In this document: one piece after another, positions 16,125-27,948 of the stretch
How positions within the stretch are numbered: position 1 is the stretch's first letter
Layout of the letters: each line of letters begins with the position of its first letter
NCBI GenBank assembly: GCA_022385805.1
Contig: MU277728.1
Coordinates: 113,798 to 177,797, forward strand
Length of the DNA: 64,000 nucleotides
Direction: 5' to 3'
Source: Pilatotrama ljubarskyi
Lineage: Eukaryota; Basidiomycota; Agaricomycetes; Polyporales; Polyporaceae
Position numbers and translations under genes: made by a program
The notes under the pieces: generated by a model
What the model was told of the DNA's origin: nothing
Seen by the model: the letters and a program-made list of their open reading frames with translations, nothing else
The model's database searches: none

Positions 16125-17337
16125 TTACTTACTATCGTCGACATGGACCTGGCACTAATACATGGAACCCTGTACTCTCCATCGCATCGCCGGACCCTTT
16201 CCAGCGGATTTGGACGCGGAAAGGCTGAGCGTCAGCCCGATTACCTCCCATGAGCGCGAGATCCCTGCCGCTGCTACAGAGCTGGAGCCTGGAAGCCCGT
16301 GATGTTAATACCCCGGTCCGATGGATGCATTTGCATGATACAGTGAGAGCCGCAGCTTTTCGATGAACCCAGTGCAAGCGGTCACGCCAGTCGAGTACGT
16401 TCGTCATTTCGCATCGCTACTTCTTGGGCAACTGAGTCCTTTGATTTCAATCGCGACAGGTCCTGCAGGAGCGTGCTACCGGCACAGCGCTGAGCGTAAG
16501 CGAGCAGCTGAAGCAGGTGCCGTACAGTAAAGGTTGTCGCCATCGTCGGAGCTCCTGATGTCGAATGTGATAACGGCCATGCTCATGACCGTCAGTCCAC
16601 CACAGTATGGCTCAGGTACGTAGTCCACATGCCGCCCATGTATTCACTGTCATACCAGCGGTTCGTGAGGTTCGAGTTCATTCTCTGAGTCTCAGCGGCA
16701 AGATGGAGCCATGCCGGTCCTGTCAGAGCCCCCGCAACGTCTGACATGCTCATCGTCCCACTGAACAACTGAGCAGTCCTCAGAGTCACGATCTCGTATA
16801 GCGATCAACAATCAGCTTCGCGACCCAGCACCGCACCGGCGTCCCACTCACGGAGGACACATCTCGGCAACCGAGGCGAGTCGTTTGGAGGCCCGTGCCA
16901 TCATCGGTTTTGATCAAACTATGATCGCCAGAATTATCCCTAGCTCTGGATAGGGAGTTGCAGCGGTACCGCCGGGAGACAACGCGTCGCTGGAGAAGCC
17001 GAAGGTGCAGATGCGCACATGGTCATGGGCGCCTAATGGGAGCATGCAGCATGGGCAGAGGCGTTCTTCTCCGACGGACGCGAGGCATGACCATGCCTCT
17101 CCCGTCCCCGGCTCATCCAGCGCACCGCCTGGCGTAAGTAGCAACGGTATCGTGCAGTACACCCGCATCGTGTTCTCCAGAAGCAGTGATAGCGTCACCT
17201 TCGGCGGATTCGGGTTCGCGGTAATACTCCGTTCCGCTATCATCATCCCTGCGCCCAGGCTGGTATAAAACGGGCCAGCGCAGAATCTCTTCGGCGTGCG
17301 GCTGACAGCGTCCAGCTCCCCCTTCGCACTTGCGACC
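16125..17337. other. Gene-free stretch upstream of the carboxypeptidase gene
   Basis: About 1.2 kb without a convincing coding region. A 210-codon open frame on the minus strand (about 16914-17546) overlaps the carboxypeptidase first exon antisense and shows no motif, so I treat it as chance. The right end holds the carboxypeptidase promoter. Confidence 0.5.
17264..17270 (+). promoter_or_regulatory. TATA box of the carboxypeptidase gene
   Basis: TATAAAA lies 68-74 bp upstream of the carboxypeptidase ATG, in GGTATAAAACGGG. Spacing and match are those of a core TATA box, which is uncommon among the housekeeping genes of this window and fits a regulated, secreted enzyme. Confidence 0.7.
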
Positions 17338-19398
17338 ATGTTCTTCAGGCTCACAGCTCTTACCGCGCTTTTGGCGGCGCTGCCTGCTGCCTCCGTGCTC
17401 GGTGGCCAGATTCCCGTCGTGAACGGGGTCATCGGCGGCGTCGAGACGGTTCCCAAAGTCAAGGCCGCTGTTGCAGACGTTACGCCTGCTGCGACGACCC
17501 CGGGCAAGCTGCGCGTCGTAGAGAACAGTGGCGTCTGCGAGACCACACCCGGCGTGTATCAGGCGTCAGGCTATGGCGACCTGACCTCCAACGAGAGCAT
17601 ATGGTCCGTGCTTGCGTTGAAGACGCTGTGGATGCCGTACTGACCTCGTCCCGCTTCATCATCAGGTTCTGGTTCTTCGCGGCGCGCAACAACCCGGATA
17701 CGGCTCCCCTCACCATCTGGCTTAACGGCGGGGTAAGTTTGAGTCGCAGATCCGCGCACATTTGCCGATCACTGAGACGTCCACAGCCGGGCAGCTCGAG
17801 CATGATCGGGCTGTTCCAGGAGCACGGTCCGTGCAGAATTACCAACGACAGCAAGAGCGTCACCTTGAACCCCAACTCGTGGAACGAGGTGTCTAACATG
17901 TGCGCAGCAGTTTGCCGTCAGGCGGGCGCCCCTGCCCGCCTCAGCGGAGCATCACTGACGGTGTGACTGATGAGCGCAGGCTGTACATCGACCAGCCGGT
18001 CGGCGTGGGCTTCTCGCACGGCTCGACGACAGTCGGGACGTCGCTGCAAGCCGCGGAGGATATTTGGAAGTTCCTCCAGATCTTCTTCGCGGACTCGCGT
18101 TTTGCGAAGTACCAGCAGCGTGATTTTGCGCTGTGGACCGAATCGTGAGTCTCAGTTACTCGAGGCTCGTGGAGCGGAATTATTGAAGAAGTTCATATGC
18201 GCAGGTATGGCGGACATTACGGACCCACCTTTGCTGCGTGAGTGTGATATTGATTGTGATCTCCGTCTCGGAATTTCGTTGAGTTGTCCGCTTCCAGCTA
18301 TTTCCTCCAACAGAACGCGGCTATCGCGAAGGGTACTGTCTCCGGCCTTCCTATCAATTTGAAGGTCCTCGGAGTCGGTGATGGCTTGACTGTATATATC
18401 TTCATGACATCCCTTGACTTCAATGGTACTCACAGTTTGAAAGGATCCGCTCTCACAATACCCCGGCTACATCAGCTACGCCGCTTCGAACCCGTGAGTC
18501 GTCTAGTCCCTCATCAGCGCCACACTGTAGCTGATGCTCGCTGAAGGTACCACGCTCTTGTGTCGCAGTCCACTATCAACCGCGCGAACAGCAGCTTCAC
18601 CAGGTCCGGCGGCTGCAGGGATCTCGTAAGTAGCCCTTGGACAAGACCATTCACCGACGGCTGACCCTCCGCCTCAGATCACAGAATGCTACAATGAGGG
18701 CACGGACGACGTCTGCTCCAACGCGCAGAGCTTCTGCAACAATAACATCCTCTCGCCGCTCGCGGGCAACTACGATGTGTACTACGTGCTCGCGAAGAAC
18801 CCGGACCCGTACCCGCCGAGCCTGGACAGCTACCTGACGAACAAGTCGCTCATGCAGAAGATCGGCGCCGAGTCGACGTGGCAGGAGACGAACGACGAGG
18901 TATACAGCAACTTTGCATCGACCGGTGATTGGATGCACAACTCGCGGCCGAACTTGGAGACGGTCATCAACGCAGGCGTGCGCACGATCGTGTACGATGG
19001 TGACGCGGTAAGTTGAGACGACGAGGCCCCCGGATGAGAAACCGTGCTCATGGGAGACGTGTGTAGGACTACATCCTGAACTTCCACGGCGTGGAGGCGA
19101 TGGTCGACGCCCTGCAGACCAAGTTCAGCGCCGAGTATGCGCAGCAGCAGTTTGCCAACTTCACCGTCCGGGGCCAGCCCGCCGGTCTCTTCAAAAACGC
19201 GGGCACGTTCTCGTATGTCCGCATCTTCGGAGCGTGAGTCGTCCCGTTTGTTCCTGCTTCATATCCAGCAGCATGCTAATGTCGTGATCCAGGGGCCACG
19301 AGGTGCCTGCGTACACGCATGGCTCGCTGAGCGTCGGTGAGGCAGCGCTCCAGATGTTCTCGCAGATCATGAGCAACCAGTCGCTCCATGCGACGTAA
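17338..19398 (+). CDS. Secreted serine carboxypeptidase (peptidase family S10)
   Basis: Extracellular or vacuolar exopeptidase that removes C-terminal residues at acid pH. The start [20 protein letters not shown] is a good signal peptide. After the first intron come [19 protein letters not shown] and the oxyanion segment NGGPGSSSM (across the intron ending about 17786). The nucleophile is in [15 protein letters not shown] (about 18140-18240, split by an intron). The catalytic Asp is in [17 protein letters not shown] (about 18985-19090) and the His in [12 protein letters not shown] (about 19290), so the Ser-Asp-His triad is complete. Cys residues in the 18690-18750 part suit disulfides, and NxS/T sites are frequent. 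The gene has about nine short introns. It stands alone, with a TATA box, and has long non-coding flanks on both sides. No sign of decay. Confidence 0.9.
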
Positions 19399-21150
19399 CC
19401 TACTTGCTGTCAGTCGGATCCTCGCAATGTGTACTATCACTGCACCAGAGTTGCACAATCTGGCTTCTAATTTAAAAATCTCGGCCAAAATTCAACGGGA
19501 AGGTGTGATTCGTTCAGGGTACATTTAAAAATGTCTTCTCTCCGCGGTTCTGTATTTTTTAATTCTCCAAACCGGAGAGGGCAATGTCTAGGAAGTCGAC
19601 AATGGTCGCAACAGAGATGCATAGAAATGTCACGCAAAGTCACCGGCGCCTGCGTGCCGCATTCGTGCCCCGACTGGCCGTACCGCCTTGGAGTCGGGCG
19701 CTCCTGCTCGGTTACTGCTCTGATTCACACTCCGACAGAGAAGCGAGCCAGAATTGTCACGCTCTTCCTCCCCTCCACCTTTGTTTGCGCCGCGGAAGGT
19801 GCGTACCGTGCAGGAAAAAAGTCGGAAGCACCCAGAGATGTCAATAAAGTACAGGGCCATATAATCCTCAATTACGAAGGCCTGCGGATGCGGCCGGGCG
19901 TGAAGCGAGAGCCATCAGCGTGGAGGATACCGTTTTACAGTTGCTTTCGGGGTCATTATAAGGGCATCCCTCATCGTGAGCCTTCCAAACTTCACAGAAA
20001 GGTCTATACTATGTAGAAGCATACTCGTGCCAATTTGTGAGGCGTAAATGCTACGGGAGCGCGAGATAATTGAGTAAGAGTGCCGATTGTGCAACTCTGT
20101 TGCCTGTGCAACTCTGGTGCAGTGATAGTACTTTTAGATGCTGTCAATCAACGTGGTGGATTTCTCTACCAGTGACGTTGCAGCCGCATGTCCAACGATC
20201 CCCGAATCTGTCACATAGCTCGGCCACGATGCATGCTGCTGACACTTTGGTAATGTCTCTGCGTTCGCCCAGATACGAAGAGCTCGATATCCGCGAATGG
20301 CTATGCCGCTGAGGGAGCATTGTAGGGCTCTCTCCAAGGGGGCATCCTTGCTCTCCGAGACGGTCAAGGACGAGGTGATCTCCTAAGTCGGAGGCGCTGT
20401 GTCTCTCCATTACAGAGTTTACAACATCCTCGTATTTCAGTTTGACTCTGACCGGGCGACGACAGCTGGCTTGACAGGTGAATAGAGCACTTGGAGGTCT
20501 TCGCAGCACCGAGTTGTGCCTACACCGTGGAACACTCGAGCGTCGAACAAGCCACCGCCTGCAAAAGTCAACAACACACTTATCCCGGCTACGGTGTGCT
20601 CGCGCTGAGTCGTCTTGGCCGACGAAGGGTGAACAATGGCGGGTGTACTGCACAGCGCTCAGCAACCCTCGACATACACGACTCGCGACGTGAGTTATGG
20701 CTTGGGTCAGACATCATTTTCCCCTGCGATTCCTGAGCAGGGTCGATGGGGTCATTCACCTTCGATTGCAGCAGGCATCGCTGCGGCTGAGCGACGGGCT
20801 TACCATCCCCGCGTCCCACTCGCCGCCCATCGCCTTCCATGCTGCGTGTGCGCACGAAGCTCATCCTTCAGGCGTCTTGGAGTACCTGGAGAGGTTATTC
20901 GAGGACACGAAAGTGAGCTCGGACATGACGGAGCCCTACGCAGCGTACGAGCTGGAAAGGCCTCTGCAGAACCCGGGGTCGGCCGCCACTGAGCGTCATA
21001 GCACAGAGATTGAAGCCTGTACTGGCGGCGACACTGACTCAAGGGATATGAACTCAGACAGACGGCGTGCTGGGCCTGACAATCGTACATGACATCAGCA
21101 CCTTGCAAAGAGTACTCTCCTGGACCCGCAAAAGAAACGTGCTCAAACGA
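19399..21150. other. Long gene-free stretch between carboxypeptidase and SEC63
   Basis: About 1.75 kb without a recognisable gene. Near the left end ATTTAAAAAT occurs twice (19470 and 19523), probably part of the carboxypeptidase 3' flank. TGTGCAACTCTG is repeated near 20089 and 20105. Codon-like structure is absent and the open frames on both strands are short and mutually overlapping. A decayed gene or an unspliced non-coding transcript cannot be excluded. Confidence 0.5.
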
Positions 21151-23582
21151 TTAATCGCTGTCGCTACTGCTATAGTCGCCGCCCTTGCCTTCCTCCTCCT
21201 CCTCGTCATCCGTGCTGCTCTCGTCGTCGCTCTCCTCGCCCCGCGGCTTCTTGACCGAACCCCCGCGCATGAGCGCCATCTGGCCCGCAAGCGAGTCCTC
21301 CTCGGGCTCCGAGATGTCGTCCTCCGCGTCCGGCTCCTCCGCCGCGAGCACGGACGGGTCGTCGATCTTGAGCACGACATCGCGCGCGGCCTCCTCGCCG
21401 ACGAATGTGTCGCTCACAAGGAAGACCTTCCACGTGAAGAGGCCAACGGTCTGTGGCGCCTGGAATTGGATCTTGTACGAGCGGTAGTCGATCCCGCGGG
21501 AGGGGTCCGCGACGGGGATGTCGGTGATTTTGAGGGGCGGGACGACGACTTTGTTGGACTTGACGTCGGCGAGGACAATCCACCATCCTGGCTTGCGATT
21601 CTATAAATGCATGTGAGCTGGGCGGATTGGTTTGGACGACAACAGGAACACTCACGGCAGGCCAGTATGGCGCATGCGCGTATCCGCTCACGTACTCGCC
21701 CTGAGGCAGGTCCTCCATGTCCTTCTTGCTCAGCAAGAACTCGGCGTCGCGCTTCTCGTTCGTCTCGGGCTTCGGCAGTGGCACAGCGCTGCCATCCTTC
21801 GCAAGCGGCGCCAAACGGGCCTTGACCAGTAGATGGACGAACGAACTCGGAGTAACGTACCGCTCGCCGATGACCTTGAACGACGCGTCGACAATCTCGG
21901 CGTGCCCGAGGCGCTCGAGCGCCTTCTGTGCGTCAGGAAGCGCTGCGGGCTCGGACTTGGATAGCGTGGAGATCGCAGCTGTGAAGTCGGACGACTCGGA
22001 CTTAGGAAGAGTGGACGCCTCAGAGGGCGCGATGCCGGGAAGTTGAGCTGCCTTGAGGTCGGCCGGGCCGGGAGGGATGGCTTGGGTGAGGAAGGCGTGG
22101 AGACGCATCGCGGCGAGGGTGGGGAGCAGCCAGTTCCGTGCCATGCTGATGTTAAGCATTGCATTGAGGAGAGTGGGCGTCTGGAGGAGGACCCGGGTTT
22201 GCTCTGTGAACTGTCAATACGCGTATCATCTTTCACTACGCTGACTCCCCGCACCTTTCTGCAGCGTCGAGTTTTGGACAGGAAGCCGGAGGAGATGCGC
22301 ATATAGCAAAATGAGCGCTCTCCGACGGCTCTCGTGCTTTCTCGGAACAGCTTCTGCGAGCTTTACCAGCTCGTCCCATTTGCCGTCCAGCTTCTCCTTG
22401 ATCTGTGCTTCCAGTCGTGCAAGCTCCGCGTCGACTTTGCCAGCCTTGGTGTTGGGAAGTTCCCATTCAAAGACCTTGCCAAGGGAACTGGTGACGTCGT
22501 CGATCCCGGACTCTTCAGAGAGACCCTTGAAGAACGTGGCAGCGCTGCGCGTATGAATGCCATCCTTGGTCTTCTCCCGGTTACCGAACCACCAGCGGCC
22601 CTGCAGAACGCGCCGTCAGCATGCGTATTCGAACTCTCGCAGCGAATGCGATACATACGACGATCGCTGGGAGCGCGCCGCCGAAAATAACGCCATACGC
22701 GCCAAGGACCCAGATGTTGTTGCCGCTCTCGACGATCCACTTTGGCAGGGCGATGCCCATGGACACTTCTTGGCGGCCGTCAGGGTGGCCGTAGTTCAAC
22801 CAGTTGTTGCGGATGGTTTCGTCGGTGAGACTGTGTATCTCAATGATGAGAGTGAAGCGCATACAGCCATTGGCTGCTGGGACTTACGCTTTGTAGGCCT
22901 TGGTGATCTCCACGAACTTGGCCTCTACGGCCTCCATGGTTTCGTTCACGGAGAGCCTGACCTTGTCTGGATGGCTGCAGACGGACATGAGCATACTCTG
23001 GAAGAAAAATGAAGAGTAAAACTTGCAATTTACGAGACAGCTTCTTGTAGTGGGACTTGATGTCCTTGGTTGTGGCACTCTAGGACGCGCTGGGTTGAAC
23101 GGGCTGCTGGATATGCTGCAACCGGGGACAAGACTCACCGTGCTGATGCCGAGGATCTCAAAGGGGTCGTAGAGCTTGGTTTGGTCGTCTGAATTCATGA
23201 CCTTGTACACGAGGAACGCGACAGCAGACCATCCACCGAGGATGATCAGAGTTCTGTCATGGAGCTGGTTCCCCTTGTGAGCATCAAGAGGAGAGTGGGG
23301 AGGACATACCGCCTGCGGAGTTTTGGAGACAAGAGAGACCCGCGTTCCCGCTTGCGGATACGTTCGCGCTGGGCGGTGCACTGCTGGCATTGGCAGCCGG
23401 AGAGTGACTGAGGTTCTGTGGCAAGAGGAGCGATTTAGCCAAGCGCATGGCAGTCTTAGAGCATATTGCGTACTGGCCGATGAGAAGGATGCGAGGGTGT
23501 AGGGGATGAGGAATATGGAGAGGAAGGTGAGGACGAAGTAAGCGGCCATGTTACCGGCCTCGTCATAGCTGTAGTTGGCCAT
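21151..23582 (-). CDS. SEC63: ER translocation protein SEC63 (J-domain membrane protein)
   Basis: Essential subunit of the Sec62/63 translocon, which recruits BiP/Kar2 to the Sec61 channel at the ER membrane. From MANYSYDEAGN (23582) there is a first transmembrane segment AAYFVLTFLSIFLIPYTL, the conserved cytosolic CQCQQC segment and RIRKRERGSLLSPKLRR (joined across an intron at about 23470-23410), and a second membrane segment TLIILGGWSAVAFLVYKV. The lumenal J domain begins YDPFEILGI and includes HPDKVRLSVNE (about 22960), so the HPD motif is intact. A third segment NIWVLGAYGVIFGGALPAI follows (about 22720-22660). The Sec63/Brl domain fills the rest, with PYWPANRKPGWW joined across an intron at about 21650 and FTWKVFLVSDTF near 21440. 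The tail is very acidic (GGDYSSSDSD), the part that binds Sec62. Confidence 0.94.
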
Positions 23583-23838
23583 GGCGGCCTACGGTGATCG
23601 GAGAGGGCTGGACCAAGCTAGAGTACAGTGCGCGCGCTGGTCGGAAAGCGGAAGAGGAAGGAGCGGGCGGGGGGAGACGTCGTCGAGGCAGCGAAGGGGA
23701 ACGTGGAGGAGGAGAGAGGACGTGTCTTTCGTTGGAGTCTGAGAGCGAGTCTCGCTGGCTGCACCCACACGTGACCAGCACGGGCGCCTGCTGCTCGTCC
23801 TCGCCCGCCATTTCCCCGCTCGCTCTGCTGCACCCGCC

Positions 23839-25772
23839 ATGCGCGTAAAGGTCGAGAGCGTCGCACCGCTGCCGCACGTCAAGGCCTGGTTCAGCGCAAA
23901 CGCACTCCCGACGATATTCGACCTCAAGACGTCCCTCTGCGCAGACCTTGCCCCGCTCAGCCAGGACCGCATCCGTCCCCAGGACATCCTCCTCCTCCTC
24001 GATGACTTTGAACTCCTCGACTCCAGTCCTATCGACGTCGTGCGTGATGGGGACCTTGTAGTGTACGTCCATATTCCTTCGCTTTTTCTCTCTTCCCAAC
24101 CAAGGCTCTCATAGTCGCCGCCCTTCCTAGTATCAAGAAGCGACCCACACCACTCTCTACCAAGCGCAAAGCCCCTACACAAGGTGCGCCAGACGTTTAC
24201 TTTCTTTGCCTCACTTAATGACTGGGCTACAGACGCGACCAGCCCCGCTCGGAAACGAGTAAAGACCGCTGATGGGTCCGCCGTATCCCGCGCACTCGTT
24301 CCCGCATCAAAAGCACGCGCTTCCTCCCAGCCTAGAGCGCAAATCCACCACCGCTCGGACTCTAGTTCCACGTCAAGCTCAGACTCTGACTTGGAGGACG
24401 AGTCTACGAACTCAGAATCGGACTCTGACTCTGATTCCTCTAGCTCCTCGTCTTCCTCCTCCTCTTCATCCTCTACCTCCTCCTCTTCATCATCTTCGTC
24501 GAGCTCCAGTGCGCCCTCAGTCAGAAAGTCGCATGATAAGGCCGCTATTCGCTCGGCCAAAGCCGCAGCCGCATCCGCAAAAGCAGTGCAATTGCAGTCA
24601 GCTAAACCGTGAGCACTCATCCTCTCCTTACGATCGCATGTTTCATTGAACAAGCAACAGAAATGCTCCCCCCGTACCACCCGGCCTGGGCAAGCCCACC
24701 ACGCACAGTCGCAACCTCCGCCGGCGACGCAAGAAGATGTACGAGCGTCTCGCGCAAACCGCTGAATCGGCAAGCGTGAACGAGATACCGCTTGGCGCGC
24801 GGGCCCGTACGCTCGAGCCTCCTAGAACGGGCTCGGGATCCGCGGAGCCCCAGCAGCAGGCTGAGAGGCAAGTCGCTGCACGAGAGAAAGGACAGCAGGA
24901 ACAGCCCTCGGGCGATAGCCCAGCGTTCATGATGGCCTCGCTGCAGAATAAGAACAAGCGGCGCGGGTTCAAGAACATGTTGACGCAGGGTGTCCCGCCC
25001 AAGATCGTGTTTCCAGACGCGGGGCAAACTGCCGCGGGCAGCTCGGAGCAGCAGACCATGGACGTCGATCCGGACGCGCAGATGGTCGAGGCTGCGTTGG
25101 AAGTGCAGCCCACCCCTACGCCGCAGCGCGCACAGCCGCGTCTCGTTCCGCCGTCGGAGAAGCAAGAGCTCGGGCAGATCCCGGCCAATATGTTCGTGAC
25201 GAGCGTCGACGTTGAGGAGGGTATGTGGCCAGCGAAGGGAAAGAACAAGAAGAAGAAAAAGCAGAAGAAGGCGGCAGTGGAGGACGAGGCGTGGGATTAT
25301 GAGCAGGAACGGGACTCGTTTGCGAATGGGCTGCCATACGATGATGTTGAGGAGACGTTAGCGCCAGTTTCGCAGGAGGATGGTGGAAAGGGCGCGGCGG
25401 CGGAGGGTTCGACAGAACACGCTGTCGTCGCAGCGAAGTGGGACACCTTGCGTAAAATCACAGATCAGGCGCAGGTACAACCTGGGGCTACTGTCGCATG
25501 GAAGGTAGGCGATTCCATCCTGTACATGAACTCACTTTGCTGATGTTTTGCCGCAGGCATTGGGGATCAACTTTGCCACCCTCACGCCCGAGATGCTCTT
25601 ACACGTCGGACGCGTCATAAGGGCCGATCAAAACCTCGTCGTGGAGCCGTTTGCCGAGCCTGGGACGGCGGAGGTGTCGTTTGGCGGCGCGGTGGTTGCT
25701 GAAGAGGGCGGCGCGGTTGAGGAGACGTTCGAGTGGACGGACGTGCTGCAGGGGGATTGGCGCTTGGTGTGA
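23839..25772 (+). CDS. Coilin-like nuclear protein (putative)
   Basis: The N-terminal 75 residues (MRVKVESVAPLPHVKAWF, then RDGDLVV) resemble the ubiquitin-like self-association domain of coilin, including the final RDGD-type turn. The middle carries a KRPTPLSTKRKAP-type nuclear signal and a long Ser/Asp tract with an almost pure serine run (about 24435-24510), then SRNLRRRRKK (about 24700). The C-terminal part (about 25430-25772) begins WDTLRKITDQAQ and resembles the atypical Tudor-like domain of coilin: a short basic-to-hydrophobic strand set with AWKALGIN joined across an intron at 25505-25558, ending in WTDVLQGDWRLV. Three introns separate these parts. Order and length fit coilin, the scaffold of Cajal bodies. 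Sequence similarity is weak, so this is a hypothesis; a general nucleolar or RNA-processing scaffold is the alternative. Confidence 0.5.
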
Positions 25773-26169
25773 GTGCGGCGATGTTGTCAGGTTCGTCATG
25801 CATGTGTATGCAATGCTTTTCCCCCTCTACGATCGCCTGCACGTTCGCTTCCGCAGTGGTGGCGGATCTATTGGCGAAAACCGGTCATACACGCATGGTA
25901 GGGATTGGCCTCACTTGCACACCATCAGAGAAGGGCACGTCGTGACTGTGCCGAAAGCAACAGATTACAGCAGCGTTGCAGATGAGTCGAGAACTCGGTG
26001 ACTCGTTGAACAGACACCCTGGCGGGCATGGATCGGGTCTACGGCTGACGATGCATGACACCGATCGACAGACGGCAGTTGGATTCCGCTGACACTGGGG
26101 TCAGCCTCGCCGAGTCTACCATCATATAAACCCATCTCCCAACGCAGTCTCTCTTTCCTTCATACCAAC
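25773..26169. promoter_or_regulatory. Intergenic gap with TATA box (26125-26130)
   Basis: The gap ends in a clear core promoter: TATAAA at 26125-26130, 40-45 bp before the ATG at 26170, followed by the pyrimidine-rich CTCTCTTTCCTTCATACC. No other gene is visible in the gap. Confidence 0.6.
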
Positions 26170-27706
26170 ATGATCTTCACCACAGTACTCGTTTCCTGCC
26201 TCTTCGCCCTCCTCGGTGTCTTCCAGCAAGCCTCGGTCGACACCTTCCTCTCCTCCTTCACTCCGGCCCTCTCTTCCACCGTCGCATTCATGCACGCCAT
26301 TGGGTACGTCCCTGCCTTCCGCTCTCGCATGTCGATGCATCGTGCTCATCAACACCGCCCTTAGGTCGGCGAAGCGTCTTGTCCTTGACGCTTCTCCTCT
26401 CGACGGGGACTCGTTCTTCGGTCCCCGCAACGCGGCCCCTGTGCCCGTTTTCTTTAACTGGGACACTTCGGTCCCCGATCACAACTTCTCGACCTGGGCG
26501 GACACTGCTAGCTCATCTAGCGTGCCGCTGGAGCGCCTGGGTCAACCTAGAGACCATCTCCGGCATCGACTCTACATTGACTTGCTTATCATGATCGGCA
26601 TCACCGTAATATGCATGGTCGCCCACATTGTGCTCGAAGTGGTAGCGAGGCTGTTCGTGGACAAGGTCTGTGTTCACGTCACCAGACCACCTCGACATGA
26701 CTGACTGACAAGATGACCGGGACCATGTTGGCTGCAGCCTTCAAACCAAGTCGTTCATGCGAAACATCTTGCTGCTCGAATTGAATGCGAGCTCCTTCTC
26801 AGCAACAATGCCCAAGACCAAGACCAACCCAACGATCAGGCCACAACCGGAACGCTCTCCTGCGACGCGCTCGGCTTCATCCGCTCCCCTACGAGCACCC
26901 CTGAGATGAAGCTATTCTTCGCCCCGGTTTCAACCTACGTCCAGCCATCCCTGTCCGCGTCCACCTACGCTGATTGCACTTGCGTCTTCGGCATTGCGCA
27001 CTGTCAGCGGGCGGTCTTCTCTCAAACGGACGACGTCGACGATGATGGCCACGACTACGACGACTACCTGCGGGAGGCCCTCAACATGCCGCTGGACGGC
27101 GCGCCTCCCGTCGTGGGTTGGAGCCAGGACGAGCACGCGGGCGCACGGCGTCCTAGCCGGAATGAACTTCGTAGCTGGTGCTTCCCAGGTGCACAGGCAG
27201 ACGACCCCTATCTCGGCACGCAAGACGACGTCGCAGACCCTCAGCCGACCTGGGACCTCCACCAAGCCTTCACAGGACTGGAAGTGGAGGAACTCTCATT
27301 CGACGATGATTACGCGGAAGAGCCGTTCCAGGACGATCCCTTCTTGGACGAACCCCTCCCAGCTGAGCCGTCCGTAGACACGTCCCTCAAAGACGGATCT
27401 ATCCTCGACGAGCCCCACCCCGAGGAAGCACTCCTGGACGACGAGCCTTACCACGGACCCCTCCTGATCAGGGACCACATCTGGCACGACCCTTTCCTGG
27501 ACGAATGCTTTGCTGCGTCCGAGTCTGTCTGGGACCATCTTCGAACCCTGCGCGCCCACCCTAGCTTCTACGATGAGGCCAGTCAAGTGGTTCCCAACCT
27601 TGCGCAGCTCTTTCAGGTCCTCGATCTCCATGATAACCTGGCAACCTCGGATGGAGATTATCTGGACGACCCGTTCTTGGACCCGATCCCGCACGGCGAA
27701 GGATGA
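26170..27706 (+). CDS. Unrecognised membrane-anchored acidic protein with DPFLD repeats
   Basis: I do not recognise this protein. Three exons fit: one from 26170 to about 26304 (MIFTTVLVSCLFALLGVFQQ, a signal peptide or membrane anchor), one from about 26365 to 26666 ending VARLFVDK, and one from about 26740 to 27706 that is open from PSNQVVHAKHL through to the stop. Exon 2 contains a strong membrane segment (LLIMIGITVICMVAHIVL). Exon 3 is rich in Asp, Glu and Pro and holds three copies of DPFLD (QDDPFLDEPL at about 27330, WHDPFLDECF at about 27490, LDDPFLDPIP at about 27670) within a looser ladder of D/E-D-E-P repeats. So a short N-terminal part and two hydrophobic segments are followed by an about 320-residue acidic domain. 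A TATA box precedes it. It may be specific to a fungal lineage; function unknown. Confidence 0.6.
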
Positions 27707-27948
27707 ATTGGTGGAGGACCAGGATTTTTCGGGATTTATTTATTGTACGATCTGGCCGAAAAGTACCTAAACCTACGTACGCACGTTCGAATTCAGACTA
27801 TATTACAGGCTTCATAGTTGATACAGGCTGGAGAGTGATGCGGCGGAAAGATCAGAAATCGGTGGCGAGTGCCGGATCCAATGTGTAGATTTCCGGGGAG
27901 AAGGGCTTACACGGATATTATGACTGTCACAGTATCCATCGTGTTGAT

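Noticed and set aside
16660..16690. Sequence GAGGTTCGAGTTC resembling a tRNA B box
   Set aside because: The flanks do not pair to form a T arm and no matching A box or acceptor stem is found at the right distance.
16914..17546. 210-codon minus-strand frame antisense to the carboxypeptidase first exon
   Set aside because: The opposite strand encodes a clear signal peptide and S10 peptidase, and this frame has no motif.
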